Part shown: positions 35,024 through 43,739 of the stretch, one piece after another
Numbering within the stretch: the stretch's first letter is position 1
How the letters are laid out: every line of letters starts with the position of its first letter
Translations under genes and position numbers: made by a program
Assembly: GCF_900110835.1 (NCBI RefSeq)
Contig: NZ_FOJG01000001.1
Location: 1,995,022-2,059,021, forward strand
DNA length: 64,000 nucleotides
Direction of reading: 5' to 3'
Origin: Chitinophaga arvensicola
Lineage (GTDB): Bacteria; Bacteroidota; Bacteroidia; Chitinophagales; Chitinophagaceae
Notes under the pieces: generated by a model
The model's input: only the letters and a program-made list of their open reading frames with translations
Told to the model about the DNA's origin: nothing
Database searches by the model: none

Positions 35024-35923
35024 TTATCCATAGATCCTGATACCCGCCTTAAACGTCTGGCAATGTGCATTTACAATATCCCGGATATGTGTGGAGTAAC
35101 CACCACCCATCGCCACCGCACATGGGATGTTATGCTTTCTCAGCCAGTGGAAAACCATTTCATCCCGCTCCAGGCAGCCCTGTGGCGTTACTTTTAGCTT
35201 TCCAAACTTATCGGTTTCCAGGATATCCACACCGGACAGGTAAAACACCAGGTCTGGCTTCACCCGGTTAATCAGCACAGGAAGCGCTTCTTCCAGTAAC
35301 CCGAGATAGGTGCCGTTATCCATGCCGTCTGTTAATGGAATATCCCAGTCAGACACTTCTTTATGAAACGGGTAGTTATGCGCCCCATGCATACTGAACG
35401 TATATACATCGGGGTTATCCGCAAACAACGCGGCGGTGCCATTGCCCTGGTGTACATCCAGGTCGATGATCAGCGCCTTGCGGATGCGCCGCTTATGCAG
35501 CAGGTAATTGGCGGCCATTGCAAAATCATTCAACAGGCAGAAACCTTCCCCATGATCTGCAAAGGCATGATGGGTACCACCGGCCACATTGAAGCCAATA
35601 CCATGTTCCAGGGCGTGTAAGGCAATGTCTGCAGTGCCTTGCGCAATCACAATTTCCCGCATGGTCAGTTCCGGCGATTGGGGAAACCCTATTTTCCGCT
35701 GTTCCCGGGGTGTCAGCGTCTGATCTCTCAGCTGATGCCAGTAGGCAGCCGTATGTGTTAACAGGATATTGTCTTCGCTGGCAGGCTGCGGCGCAAACAA
35801 CTGCTCCGGTGTAATTACGCCTTCCCTAAGCAACTGAGCGGGGATCAGCTCATACTTCAGCATCGGAAAACGATGATCTGCCGGCAAAGGATGGGCATAT
35901 ATGTCGTGAAAGGCAATTTTCAT
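35024..35923 (-). CDS. histone deacetylase family zinc hydrolase
   Basis: This 299-residue protein has the HDAC/acetoin-utilisation fold. The segment GGTHHAFADHGEGFCLLNDFA near residue 135 holds the catalytic His pair. ALIIDLDVHQGNGTAALF near 169 gives the Asp-x-His zinc ligands, and FYLSGVDILETDKFGKL near 248 gives the second Asp. Bacterial members remove acetyl groups from polyamines, small amides or proteins. The substrate is not evident. The start overlaps the stop of pdeM (35920-36567) by 4 nt, so the two are translated together downstream of the Lhr-like helicase. That link between an amide hydrolase and a DNA repair set is unusual. Confidence 0.9.
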   Translation of the reverse strand: MKIAFHDIYAHPLPADHRFPMLKYELIPAQLLREGVITPEQLFAPQPASEDNILLTHTAAYWHQLRDQTLTPREQRKIGFPQSPELTMREIVIAQGTADIALHALEHGIGFNVAGGTHHAFADHGEGFCLLNDFAMAANYLLHKRRIRKALIIDLDVHQGNGTAALFADNPDVYTFSMHGAHNYPFHKEVSDWDIPLTDGMDNGTYLGLLEEALPVLINRVKPDLVFYLSGVDILETDKFGKLKVTPQGCLERDEMVFHWLRKHNIPCAVAMGGGYSTHIRDIVNAHCQTFKAGIRIYG

Positions 35924-36567
35924 TGTGCGCGTATAATCGATTTTCCGGCGATTACAAACACCGGATCGCGTTCGTCGGGGTCAAGGGTGGCGAAGCCGGT
36001 AAAGTCGCCGAATGCGGGTAAAATGCCGCAATGCCGGCCAAAATAGAAGCAGGGTAAACGCAGCCGTTGCCGGCCGGCCCCGTACATCACAAATGCCGGG
36101 TGCAGGTGCCCGGAAAAAGTATAGGCAAAGCCATTGCTGTCTTCACAAGGCTCATGGATAAAATGGATATCGCGCAAAGTAAGCGAAGGATGTACCCGGA
36201 TAGCCAGTTGTTCATACACTTCTTCCGCCATAATATCGTGGTTACCTTTTACCAGGTCGAAGATGATCTGCGGAAACTGCTGCCGCCACAACCGGAAATA
36301 TTGTACTTCATTATTTTCCCGGCTATGAAACATATCACCTACTATGATGATCCGCTCCGGCAGGTAATGTGTAATCAGTTGCTGTAAACGGAAAAGGTCT
36401 TCCTGTACAATTCCCGCCGGCACGGCAATACCGGCTTTACGGAAATGCGCCGCCTTGCCCAGGTGCAGATCTGAAAGGATCAGCGCTTTTTCTTCTTCCC
36501 AGAAAATAGCCCGCTGGGGCGATAAATGCCAATGCTGTTGCTGAAAGTGAAATATTTCCCCGACCAC
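35920..36567 (-). CDS. pdeM: ligase-associated DNA damage response endonuclease PdeM
   Basis: The 215-residue calcineurin-like phosphoesterase has motifs ALILSDLHLGKAAHFRKAGI near residue 28, IIVGDMFHSREN near 74, LVKGNHDIMAEE near 105 and TFSGHLHPAF near 150. Together these hold the two-metal site. PdeM is the nuclease of the set made of an ATP-dependent ligase, an Lhr-like helicase and an MBL-fold exonuclease. The start is a GTG at 36567, since no ATG is near, and its product begins MVGEIFHFQQQHW. It follows the Lhr-like gene by 41 nt. The other two members of the set lie 12 kb away at 47967-50582. Confidence 0.9.
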   Translation of the reverse strand: MVGEIFHFQQQHWHLSPQRAIFWEEEKALILSDLHLGKAAHFRKAGIAVPAGIVQEDLFRLQQLITHYLPERIIIVGDMFHSRENNEVQYFRLWRQQFPQIIFDLVKGNHDIMAEEVYEQLAIRVHPSLTLRDIHFIHEPCEDSNGFAYTFSGHLHPAFVMYGAGRQRLRLPCFYFGRHCGILPAFGDFTGFATLDPDERDPVFVIAGKSIIRAQ

Positions 36568-36608
36568 TGAATCAAACGTTTTTTTATGAGGTGCAAATTA
36601 TAAATTTC

Positions 36609-39062
36609 TTAACCGTTCACCGTGATCAATTTTTTGATCCGGTCTTCCAGCTTCTCACTGGTCATGGTATCACGAAGACTGTCTACTTTAATCGGGAAAC
36701 AGAAGGGTGTCAGCTTTTCCGGATTCGTTATTACAATGCGGCTCACGGCGATCCGCTCCAGCGTTTCGCGTAACCTCGCTTCTTCCATCTGGTAGAAAAA
36801 AGCTTCGTTGAAAGCCTGCTTCAACAGGAGATTCGACGGATCGTAGTCGCCGAATACATTGAACAGCAGCGAAGCAGACGACTGCAAATGCCGGTTGGCT
36901 TTATGTTTACCGGGGTATCCCTGGAAGATGAGGCCTGCAATCACCGCAATGTCGCGGAATTTGCGCCGGGCCATTTCGGTAGAATTGACGCTGGTCTGCA
37001 GTTCTGTGAGCAGGTTTTCGGTAGAAAATAACTGCTTCGCGTTGTCTGCTGTCAGCGGAATAGGCTGGTCAGACAGCAGTTCAAAGCCATAATCATTCAT
37101 GGCAATGGAAAAGGTGATAGGCTGGATCCGGCTGATCCGGTAGGCCAGCAAAGCCGCCATCACTTCGTGTACCAGCCGGCCCTCGAAAGGATATACGAAG
37201 AGATGATAACCGTCTTTTGTTGTTATATGCTCAATCAGCAATTCGTTGTCTTTGGGAATGTGTGATAACTCTTCCTGCAGGTTGAACAGCGGTTGCAACG
37301 CAATCAGTTCCGGGTCTTTTGTATTCCGGGATAAGGCCTCATTAAATTTTTGCCGCAGCATCCGGCCCAGATTGGACGATAACGGGATACGGCCGCCCTG
37401 GTAACTGGGAACAATAGACCGTTTGGAATTTGATTTACGCACGAGTACTGTCATATCCTTGATCAGCACGAATTCCAGGTTGCGGCCAGCCAGTGTGAAA
37501 GCATCTCCGGGGGATAACCGGGAAATAAAACTTTCTTCAATGACGCCGATATAACCGCCACTCATGAACTTTACTTTCAGCATGGCGTCACTCACGATGG
37601 TGCCTATATGCAAGCGGTGGCGCATAGCCATCATCCGGCTGCGGCAGATATAGAAATCGCCTTCCCGCTCTACTTTTTTGAATTCATCATAGCTGCCAAG
37701 GGCATCGCCTCCGGTGGTGAGGAAGGAGAGGAGCCATTGCCAGTCATCTTCCGTAATATGCTGATAGCAGAAGGTATGACTTACTTCTTCCCAGATCTCT
37801 GCGCCATAGAATCCATCCGATACGGCCAGTGTCATGAGGTATTGCAGCAACACATCATAGGCGAGTAACACCGGCATGCGGCTCTCTATCAGATCCTGCT
37901 CCATCGCTGCTTTCAACGCGGCAGCTTCTACCAGTTCCAGCGCATGGGTGGGCAAAAAGAAGATCTTGCTGATAGCGCCTGGTTGGTGACCGCTACGTCC
38001 GGCCCTTTGGAGGAAACGCGCCACGCCTTTCGGGCTGCCCACCTGGATCACACTGTCTACCGGCCGGAAATCCACGCCCAGATCAAGACTTGCCGTGCAT
38101 ACCACCGCTTTCAGGATACCATTGTGCAGGGCCTCTTCCACCCATATACGAAGCTCCATGTCAATGGAGCCGTGGTGTAATGCCAGGGCGCCTGCCAGCA
38201 TGGGGTCTTCCCGCAGCAGGGCCTGGTACCATAATTCTGACTGGGAACGGGTATTGGTAAAGATCAGTGTAGTCTGGCTGTCGTGGATAATGGGCAATGC
38301 CTGCGGCAGCATTTTAATACCCAGGTGCCCGGCCCAGGGATAGTTTTCTATCTCGTGAGGAATCACACTTTTAAGCGCGATATTTTTTTTCAGTTTGGCC
38401 CGGATAATCAGGCCATTGGAATGGTAAGGCCCTAGCAACACTTCCATGGCTTCATCAAGATTGCCGATGGTAGCGGAAATGCCCCATACTTTCAGTTTCT
38501 CTTTACGCAATCCTCTCAACCGGCTCAGACCGAGTTCCACCATCACGCCACGTTTGCTGCCTATCAGCTCATGCCACTCGTCTACTACTACTGTTTGCAG
38601 ATGTTTGAACAAAACAGGATATTCCTTCTGCGCCAGCAGCAGGTGCAGGCTTTCCGGTGTGATGATCAATACTTCCGGCATCTGTTTTTTCTGGGCGGCC
38701 CGAGTAGCCACGGGCGTATCACCACTGCGGATACCTACCTGCCAGGGAACATTCAGTTCCTGCAAAGCGCTTTCCATGGCCCTGCCCAGGTCTTTGGCCA
38801 ATGCCCGCAAAGGCGTGACCCATAATAGCTGTAAACCGTTTTTTGTTTTTTGGGTATAGTCTTTCGGATGCGCATCTATCCATGCGATAACGGCTCCGAG
38901 AAACAATGAGAAGGTTTTCCCGAAGCCGGTAGGTGCATTCACAATCCCTGATTTATCCTGCAGATAAGCCTTCCAGGCATCTTCCTGGAATTTAAAGGGC
39001 TTCAGCTCTTTTTCGCCCAACCATGTAGTAATCACTTTCCATCCACCCGAACGTTGTTGCAT
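36609..39062 (-). CDS. ligase-associated DNA damage response DEXH-box helicase (Lhr-like)
   Basis: This 817-residue superfamily 2 helicase has motif I NAPTGFGKTFSLFLGAVIAW near residue 41, motif Ia TPLRALAKDL, motif II VDEWHELIGS near 157 (DEWH) and motif III ISATIGNLDEA. Motif VI ARFLQRAGRSGHQPG lies near 357. A long C-terminal DEAD/DEAH-associated region and winged helix follow. It is the shorter Lhr form tied to bacterial ATP-dependent ligases rather than full-length Lhr. It translocates on single-stranded DNA and is thought to act in end or crosslink repair with PdeM, the exonuclease and the ligase. It heads the minus-strand transcript that continues into pdeM and the HDAC-like gene. Confidence 0.93.
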   Translation of the reverse strand: MQQRSGGWKVITTWLGEKELKPFKFQEDAWKAYLQDKSGIVNAPTGFGKTFSLFLGAVIAWIDAHPKDYTQKTKNGLQLLWVTPLRALAKDLGRAMESALQELNVPWQVGIRSGDTPVATRAAQKKQMPEVLIITPESLHLLLAQKEYPVLFKHLQTVVVDEWHELIGSKRGVMVELGLSRLRGLRKEKLKVWGISATIGNLDEAMEVLLGPYHSNGLIIRAKLKKNIALKSVIPHEIENYPWAGHLGIKMLPQALPIIHDSQTTLIFTNTRSQSELWYQALLREDPMLAGALALHHGSIDMELRIWVEEALHNGILKAVVCTASLDLGVDFRPVDSVIQVGSPKGVARFLQRAGRSGHQPGAISKIFFLPTHALELVEAAALKAAMEQDLIESRMPVLLAYDVLLQYLMTLAVSDGFYGAEIWEEVSHTFCYQHITEDDWQWLLSFLTTGGDALGSYDEFKKVEREGDFYICRSRMMAMRHRLHIGTIVSDAMLKVKFMSGGYIGVIEESFISRLSPGDAFTLAGRNLEFVLIKDMTVLVRKSNSKRSIVPSYQGGRIPLSSNLGRMLRQKFNEALSRNTKDPELIALQPLFNLQEELSHIPKDNELLIEHITTKDGYHLFVYPFEGRLVHEVMAALLAYRISRIQPITFSIAMNDYGFELLSDQPIPLTADNAKQLFSTENLLTELQTSVNSTEMARRKFRDIAVIAGLIFQGYPGKHKANRHLQSSASLLFNVFGDYDPSNLLLKQAFNEAFFYQMEEARLRETLERIAVSRIVITNPEKLTPFCFPIKVDSLRDTMTSEKLEDRIKKLITVNG

Positions 39063-39101
39063 AGAATGAAATTAGGACAAAATGATAAATCGTGAAACGC
39101 T

Positions 39102-39109
39102 TATTTTTG
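39102..39109 (+). promoter_or_regulatory. -7 promoter element TATTTTTG, 4 nt before the ATG
   Basis: This exact TAnnTTTG match ends 4 nt before the ATG at 39114, the same spacing as at 549-556 and 46561-46568. It implies an mRNA with almost no leader. Confidence 0.5.
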
Positions 39110-39113
39110 CAGC

Positions 39114-40439
39114 ATGCTCGCAAAATTTTTCCGGCTCTCCGAACATCAGACTACAGTAAAGAAAGAAGTACTGGCAGGGTTAACTACCTTTTCCACCATG
39201 GCGTATATCCTGGCGGTGAATCCCAGTATCCTGTCCCGCACCGGCATGGACTTTAACGCCCTGATCACCGCTACCGCCCTGGCAGCCGCCATTGGTACGC
39301 TGGTAATGGCATTATATGCAAGATTACCCATCGGCGTGGCGCCGGGTATGGGACTCAATGCTTTTTTTGCCTATACCATTGTGTCGTCCATGGGTTATAG
39401 CTGGCAGTTTGCGCTCACGGCTGTATTCCTGGAAGGGATCATCTTCATTATTCTATCGATGTTCAGGATCCGGGAGGCCATTATCAACAGTATTCCGGAG
39501 AATCTGAAACATGCGATTTCGGTGGGGATCGGGTTATTGATCGCGTTGATAGGTATGGCCAATGCGGGCATTATTGAAACAGGGATGCATCATGTAGGTG
39601 ATGGAAAACTCGATGGGGTTATCCTGAAAATGGGAGATGTGACGAGTATCGGGCCTTTGATTGCGCTGATCGGGCTGATTATAAGTGCCGTGCTCATGTA
39701 TAAAAATGTAAACGCGGCCTTGCTGATAGGTATCCTGGCGGCTACGGTAGTGGGGATTCCACTCGGCATTACTCATTTCCCGGAAAATGGGCACCTGGTG
39801 AGTTTACCGCCTTCGCTGGCGCCGATTGCGTTTAAACTGGAGTTCAATAAAATATTCACCATGGACATGGTGATGATCCTTTTCACGCTGCTGATGGTGA
39901 ACCTGTTTGATACGGTAGGTACGCTGATTGGTCTGTGTAATAAAGCCGGTCTGCTGGATGAAAACGGCCGTATTCCCCGCGCAAAGCAGGCGCTGATGGC
40001 CGATGCTATTGGTACTACTGCTGCAGGTTTATTAGGTACCAGTGTGGTCACCGCTTATGTGGAAAGCGCCAGTGGTATTGCCGCCGGTGGTAAAACCGGT
40101 TTAACCTCCTTCACGGTAGCCATCATGTTTTTGTTGTCCCTCTTTTTTGCACCCGTATTTGCCATGATTCCCCAGGCCGCTACAGCGCCGGCTTTGATCA
40201 TAGTAGGTATGCTCATGATGGGAGCTGTTACGAAAATTGATTTCAACGATGTTACAGAAGCCATCCCCGCTTTCCTGGCCATTGTGATGATGCCTTACAG
40301 CTACAGCATTGCAGAAGGAATTGTGTTTGGTATGTTGTCTTATGTGCTGCTGAAGGTACTCACTGGCCAGTATAAACGTATCAGTCCGGTGATGTATATA
40401 CTGGCGGTGCTGTTTATCATCACCTTCTTTGTGAAGTAA
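39114..40439 (+). CDS. NCS2 family purine (guanine/hypoxanthine-type) permease
   Basis: This 441-residue hydrophobic protein has about 12-14 membrane segments and the AzgA/PbuG layout. The first segment contains TTFSTMAYILAVNPSIL, then GVAPGMGLNAFFAYTIV near residue 76 and the substrate-helix segment MVNLFDTVGTLIGLCNKAG near 259. GTSVVTAYVESASGIAAGG near 306 is the second family signature. It imports guanine, hypoxanthine or adenine by proton symport, which fits the presence of hpt in the window. Its stop at 40439 is directly followed by the stop of the convergent S66 gene, with no base between. Confidence 0.93.
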   Translation: MLAKFFRLSEHQTTVKKEVLAGLTTFSTMAYILAVNPSILSRTGMDFNALITATALAAAIGTLVMALYARLPIGVAPGMGLNAFFAYTIVSSMGYSWQFALTAVFLEGIIFIILSMFRIREAIINSIPENLKHAISVGIGLLIALIGMANAGIIETGMHHVGDGKLDGVILKMGDVTSIGPLIALIGLIISAVLMYKNVNAALLIGILAATVVGIPLGITHFPENGHLVSLPPSLAPIAFKLEFNKIFTMDMVMILFTLLMVNLFDTVGTLIGLCNKAGLLDENGRIPRAKQALMADAIGTTAAGLLGTSVVTAYVESASGIAAGGKTGLTSFTVAIMFLLSLFFAPVFAMIPQAATAPALIIVGMLMMGAVTKIDFNDVTEAIPAFLAIVMMPYSYSIAEGIVFGMLSYVLLKVLTGQYKRISPVMYILAVLFIITFFVK

Positions 40440-41471
40440 TTATTCTTTCAGGGTCACAGCGTCATCGCCTACATACAGGGAGTGCATCATGCCGCATTTC
40501 AGGGCATAATTATTTTTCTGATGTCCTACGGGAAAATTGAAACATACCGGGTAGCTGAATTCTTTCACTTTTTCCATTACCATATCGTATACGGTACGGC
40601 CAAATTCTTCGCCGGGATCATCCGGTTTGATGCGGTTAAAGCCACCAATGATGAGGCCTGCGAGGTTATCCAGTTTGTGCGAACGCTGCAGGGTGCCCAG
40701 CATACGGTCGAGGCTATACGGATATTCCCCTACCTCTTCGAGGAACAGGATCTTTCCGTTGGTGTCAATTTCGGAATCGGTACCGGACATACTCTGAATG
40801 ATCGACAGATTGCCGCCGGTGAGTACACCCCTTGCTTTCCCTTTTCGGTTGCGCGTATCGGGTTGTGTGCTGTATTGCATTTTTTTGCCGGTGAGCGCCT
40901 GGTAGACGGACATGATGGTGTCCTGTACAATAGGCTCTGCTTTGCGGAAATCGTCGGGGAAGCTGTTGCACATTTTGGAGTGCAGGGAAGCAATGCCGAA
41001 GTGCCTGCTGATATGACAATGCAAGACCGTTGCATCGCTGAAACCAATCACCCATTTGGGTTTGCGTTGAAAGCGGGAGAAATCAAGTTTATCCACAATC
41101 CTGGCAGTGCCATATCCGCCGCGTCCGCACATAATGGCCTTAATGTCTTCATCATTCAGCATCGCTTGCAGGTCTGCCAATCTTTCTGCATCTGTGCCGC
41201 CAAAGCTATAGTCGCGGTCGCCAACGGTTTTGCCTATACGAATATTAAATCCCCAGCTTTCCATTATACGGATAGCGGGTTGTATTTCATCTCTGCTGAT
41301 ATATCCTGCGGGGCAGGTGATACCGATAATATCACCGGGCTTCAGATAAGGAGGAACGAGTGGCTCCTTCTTATCTGAAGGAATAGGTAATCCAATGCCA
41401 GCCAGCGTTTGCAGTGCAGGTAATCCTGCACCGGTGGCAACAAGAGCAGACAAAAAGTGCTTGCGGTTCAT
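40440..41471 (-). CDS. LD-carboxypeptidase (peptidase S66)
   Basis: The protein has 343 residues from the ATG at 41471 (MNRKHFLSALVATGAG). An in-frame codon 27 nt further upstream would add nine residues. The N-terminus has a hydrophobic stretch that may be a signal. Catalytic parts of the S66 family are visible: the nucleophile Ser in WVIGFSDATVLH near 133, a Glu in ILFLEEVGEYPYSLDRML near 241 and a His in FNFPVGHQKNNYALKCG near 318. It cleaves the L,D bond between diaminopimelate and D-alanine in muropeptides during cell-wall recycling. Confidence 0.92.
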   Translation of the reverse strand: MNRKHFLSALVATGAGLPALQTLAGIGLPIPSDKKEPLVPPYLKPGDIIGITCPAGYISRDEIQPAIRIMESWGFNIRIGKTVGDRDYSFGGTDAERLADLQAMLNDEDIKAIMCGRGGYGTARIVDKLDFSRFQRKPKWVIGFSDATVLHCHISRHFGIASLHSKMCNSFPDDFRKAEPIVQDTIMSVYQALTGKKMQYSTQPDTRNRKGKARGVLTGGNLSIIQSMSGTDSEIDTNGKILFLEEVGEYPYSLDRMLGTLQRSHKLDNLAGLIIGGFNRIKPDDPGEEFGRTVYDMVMEKVKEFSYPVCFNFPVGHQKNNYALKCGMMHSLYVGDDAVTLKE

Positions 41472-41502
41472 ACGCTTAAAATAAGCATATTTCAGCAAAT
41501 AA

Positions 41503-41898
41503 CTATAAGGTGATCATTTCACGGATAGACCAGTGGGCTTTGTAAAGGCCGTCTTTCAGCTGTACAATATCAATGATCCGCAAGGTTGCTTTTTTACCGG
41601 TGGCGGCATGTCCCATGAAAGGTCCGCTGAGCGTGCCTGTAAAGGCCTTATGGGTTACTACTTTATCATCTTCCGCTATCATATCAAAAATTTCCAATTG
41701 AAGATCCGGCATAGCCGGATGTAATAACTGCAGAATAAAATCACGGGTAGCAATACGATCGCCATTGCCATTTGGTGCAGTGTGATTAATAAAATCGGGG
41801 GCTACAATTTCCTCAAAGGCGGTCAGATCTTTTTTTACCAAAAATTCTTCATTGAATCGTCTTACTACGGCTTTGTTTTTTTCTGATAGTGTTTGCAT
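41503..41898 (-). CDS. SnoaL-like ester cyclase / NTF2-fold protein
   Basis: This 131-residue single NTF2-like domain has the SnoaL polyketide-cyclase pattern: VRRFNEEFLVKKDLTAFEEIVAPDFINHTAPNG, then LHPAMPDLQLEIFDMIAEDDKVVTHKAFTGTL and the closing DIVQLKDGLYKAHWSIRE. Family members range from true ester cyclases to proteins of unknown use. Nothing here ties it to a polyketide pathway. It follows the AraC gene on the same strand by 62 nt, so the regulator may control it. The S66 gene begins 31 nt further on. Confidence 0.85.
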   Translation of the reverse strand: MQTLSEKNKAVVRRFNEEFLVKKDLTAFEEIVAPDFINHTAPNGNGDRIATRDFILQLLHPAMPDLQLEIFDMIAEDDKVVTHKAFTGTLSGPFMGHAATGKKATLRIIDIVQLKDGLYKAHWSIREMITL

Positions 41899-41960
41899 GT
41901 CATTCTTTTTTATGACTACAAAATTACCAGGGAATAGTTGCCGCCAGTAACGGGAAAAGC

Positions 41961-42818
41961 TCAGATAATTGCTTTTTTGGCTCTGATATGGCTGGGCGTG
42001 ATGCCATAGGTCTGTTTAAAGATGCGGATAAAATGGGAACTGCTCTCAAACCCGCAGTTCATGGCTATTTCCGCTACTTGCTGCGAAGTGGTTTCCAGTA
42101 ATGTGCGTGCGTAGGATAGCCGTTGTTCGTTGATCCAGCGGCGGGGTGACGACTGGTATTGCTGTTGAAAATCGCGCTTGAATGATGCCAGGCTGCGTCC
42201 GGATAATTTGGCCATTTCTGCCAGCGTCAGCGGCTGGAATAAATGTTGTTTTACAATGAAAGCAATGTCCTGTGGCTGCGCATATACTATCTGTTGCAGG
42301 AAAGCGAGTACGGTATTACGTTGCGGACTGGCCAGCAGTAAAAGAAATACTTCATACAATTTTACAGACAGTAAAGCCCCCAGGTTAACCGGTTCCTGCG
42401 AAAAGTAAGAAAGATATTGCTCCCGGAAAGCTTCCAGCAACGGGGTAATAGGCAGGGTGAGATAATCAGCTGTAGCGCCTTGTACAGGCGTGGTATAATT
42501 GAATTTATGAAGGAACCTGCGCAGTTGTTCATCTGAAAAATATAACAACAGACTTTTAAACTGCAGGCCATCTTCCACAAAGTCAGACATGATATAAAAG
42601 CCCCGCTTCATCAGTAGCAGGGAGCCTGCTTCTACTTTTACGGTACCACCATCGAAGTGCAACAGCTTGTACCCCGACAACACAAATATCATCACATTCT
42701 CTTTCAGAAACAGGGTACGTTTATCCGCCTTATTGCGCTGTTTCAGCATAGCGAAATGCGTATTGCCGGATTTCAATATATGCTGTCCGTCCTGATCTAT
42801 GGGGAATTTGAGTAACAT
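41961..42818 (-). CDS. AraC family transcriptional regulator
   Basis: The protein has 285 residues. An N-terminal cupin-like sensor domain (about 20-150) includes LKENVMIFVLSGYKLLHFDGG. It is followed by two helix-turn-helix units in the C-terminal 100 residues: LAEMAKLSGRSLASFKRDFQ and QVAEIAMNCGFESSSHFIRIFK. The last one, with YGITPSHIR, is the AraC signature. The probable targets are its own promoter and the downstream NTF2-fold gene. The 336-bp upstream stretch (42819-43154) holds a strong hairpin and a 17-codon open frame on this strand, which could form an attenuator. Confidence 0.92.
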   Translation of the reverse strand: MLLKFPIDQDGQHILKSGNTHFAMLKQRNKADKRTLFLKENVMIFVLSGYKLLHFDGGTVKVEAGSLLLMKRGFYIMSDFVEDGLQFKSLLLYFSDEQLRRFLHKFNYTTPVQGATADYLTLPITPLLEAFREQYLSYFSQEPVNLGALLSVKLYEVFLLLLASPQRNTVLAFLQQIVYAQPQDIAFIVKQHLFQPLTLAEMAKLSGRSLASFKRDFQQQYQSSPRRWINEQRLSYARTLLETTSQQVAEIAMNCGFESSSHFIRIFKQTYGITPSHIRAKKAII

Positions 42819-42857
42819 GAGTGTAAAGTTACAGCATTTGTAACATCCGTAAAAGGG

Positions 42858-42891
42858 TATTCCCCTTGCGGTGCCAACCGGAAGGGGAATA
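42858..42891 (-). promoter_or_regulatory. strong hairpin in the AraC leader
   Basis: The arms TATTCCCCTT / AAGGGGAATA are extended by an inner CGGT / ACCG with one mismatch between. On the minus strand it is followed by CCCTTTTACGG. It lies 40 nt before the AraC start and 21 nt after the 17-codon frame. GTTAC repeats at 42828-42843 may be operator half-sites. Confidence 0.65.
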
Positions 42892-42912
42892 GAACAATGG
42901 GGAAAAGCCGGG

Positions 42913-42966
42913 CTATGCCAGTGCCCCTGCTGTAAAGGGAGGCGTAAATAATAGCGTTGTTTTCAT
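42913..42966 (-). CDS. possible 17-residue leader peptide before the AraC gene
   Basis: The ATG at 42966 opens a short frame with the product MKTTLLFTPPFTAGALA and a TAG stop, rich in Thr, Phe and Pro. It precedes a strong hairpin and then the AraC gene, the order expected of a translational or transcriptional attenuator. There is no purine-rich ribosome-binding site, but Bacteroidota often lack one. The frame is short enough to occur by chance. Confidence 0.35.
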   Translation of the reverse strand: MKTTLLFTPPFTAGALA

Positions 42967-43096
42967 GCGTAAAAAGTTAGTGTGAAATGTTACAGTTTTT
43001 ATGTTGCTACAATAGGTCTTACGAAGTAAATTTATACGCCCAAATGTTAAGGAAATCCTTATAGATTCATTTTCGCATCTTTTTAACTTTTATATG

Positions 43097-43129
43097 TTTG
43101 AAATGTTAGTGTTAGTGGCAGTATTTTTG
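43097..43129 (+). promoter_or_regulatory. full promoter TTTG-N21-TATTTTTG
   Basis: Both Bacteroidota elements, -33 TTTG and -7 TAnnTTTG, are present with 21-nt spacing, about 25 nt before the ATG at 43155. It is the best-formed promoter in the window. Confidence 0.65.
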
Positions 43130-43154
43130 GAATACCGTCTTAAAACCTGATACG

Positions 43155-43739
43155 ATGCGTTTACTTATAGTTTTCTTGATATTGATAACGGGTACTTCCC
43201 TGGCAAGTGCACAGCAAAATGCCTGGCTCATTGTACCTGGAAAATCCATCGGGCAGATCAAACTGGAATCGCCGGCGCAAAGCCTCGCGGTGTTAGGAAA
43301 ACCGGATGGCGGAGATGCTGCTATGATGAAAGCCTGGCGGATCTGGTATAGCCGTAAAAAGGATAAGCGCATAGATTCTTCACACATGCTGGCGGTATTC
43401 ACCGCGATGCGTACGCAGGATACCCAGTATGTGAAACAGATCAGGGTCAATTCTCCTAAATTCAGAACAGCCAAAGGGGTAGGACCCGGAAGTACGATCG
43501 CAACTATAAAAAAGGCTTATCCGGATATCCAACGGGTACAGGCATACGAATCTGCCAACAAAGCCAGGAAAATAGTAGTCTTCCAGGATACTAAACAGGG
43601 GATAGCTTTTGAAACCGTTAATTCACGGAGTAAAAAGCCGGTTTGTTCCATGGTTGTTGTTTTTGATCCGGGAGAATCAGCCGCCGGGGTACTCGATTTT
43701 CATGCAGGCTTTGACCTCATGACACCGGTAGCGCCGTAG
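43155..43739 (+). CDS. secreted protein of unknown function
   Basis: The protein has 194 residues. A signal peptide (MRLLIVFLILITGTSLASAQ) is followed by a small globular domain whose start (WLIVPGKSIGQIKL) and middle (GVGPGSTIATIKKAYPDIQRV) read as two related units of the type IGxGxT-x-IKKAYP. No family was recognised. It has its own strong promoter. Its last 23 nt overlap the last 23 nt of the convergent barrel-like gene at 43717-44457, so the two 3' ends are antisense to each other. Confidence 0.75.
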   Translation: MRLLIVFLILITGTSLASAQQNAWLIVPGKSIGQIKLESPAQSLAVLGKPDGGDAAMMKAWRIWYSRKKDKRIDSSHMLAVFTAMRTQDTQYVKQIRVNSPKFRTAKGVGPGSTIATIKKAYPDIQRVQAYESANKARKIVVFQDTKQGIAFETVNSRSKKPVCSMVVVFDPGESAAGVLDFHAGFDLMTPVAP

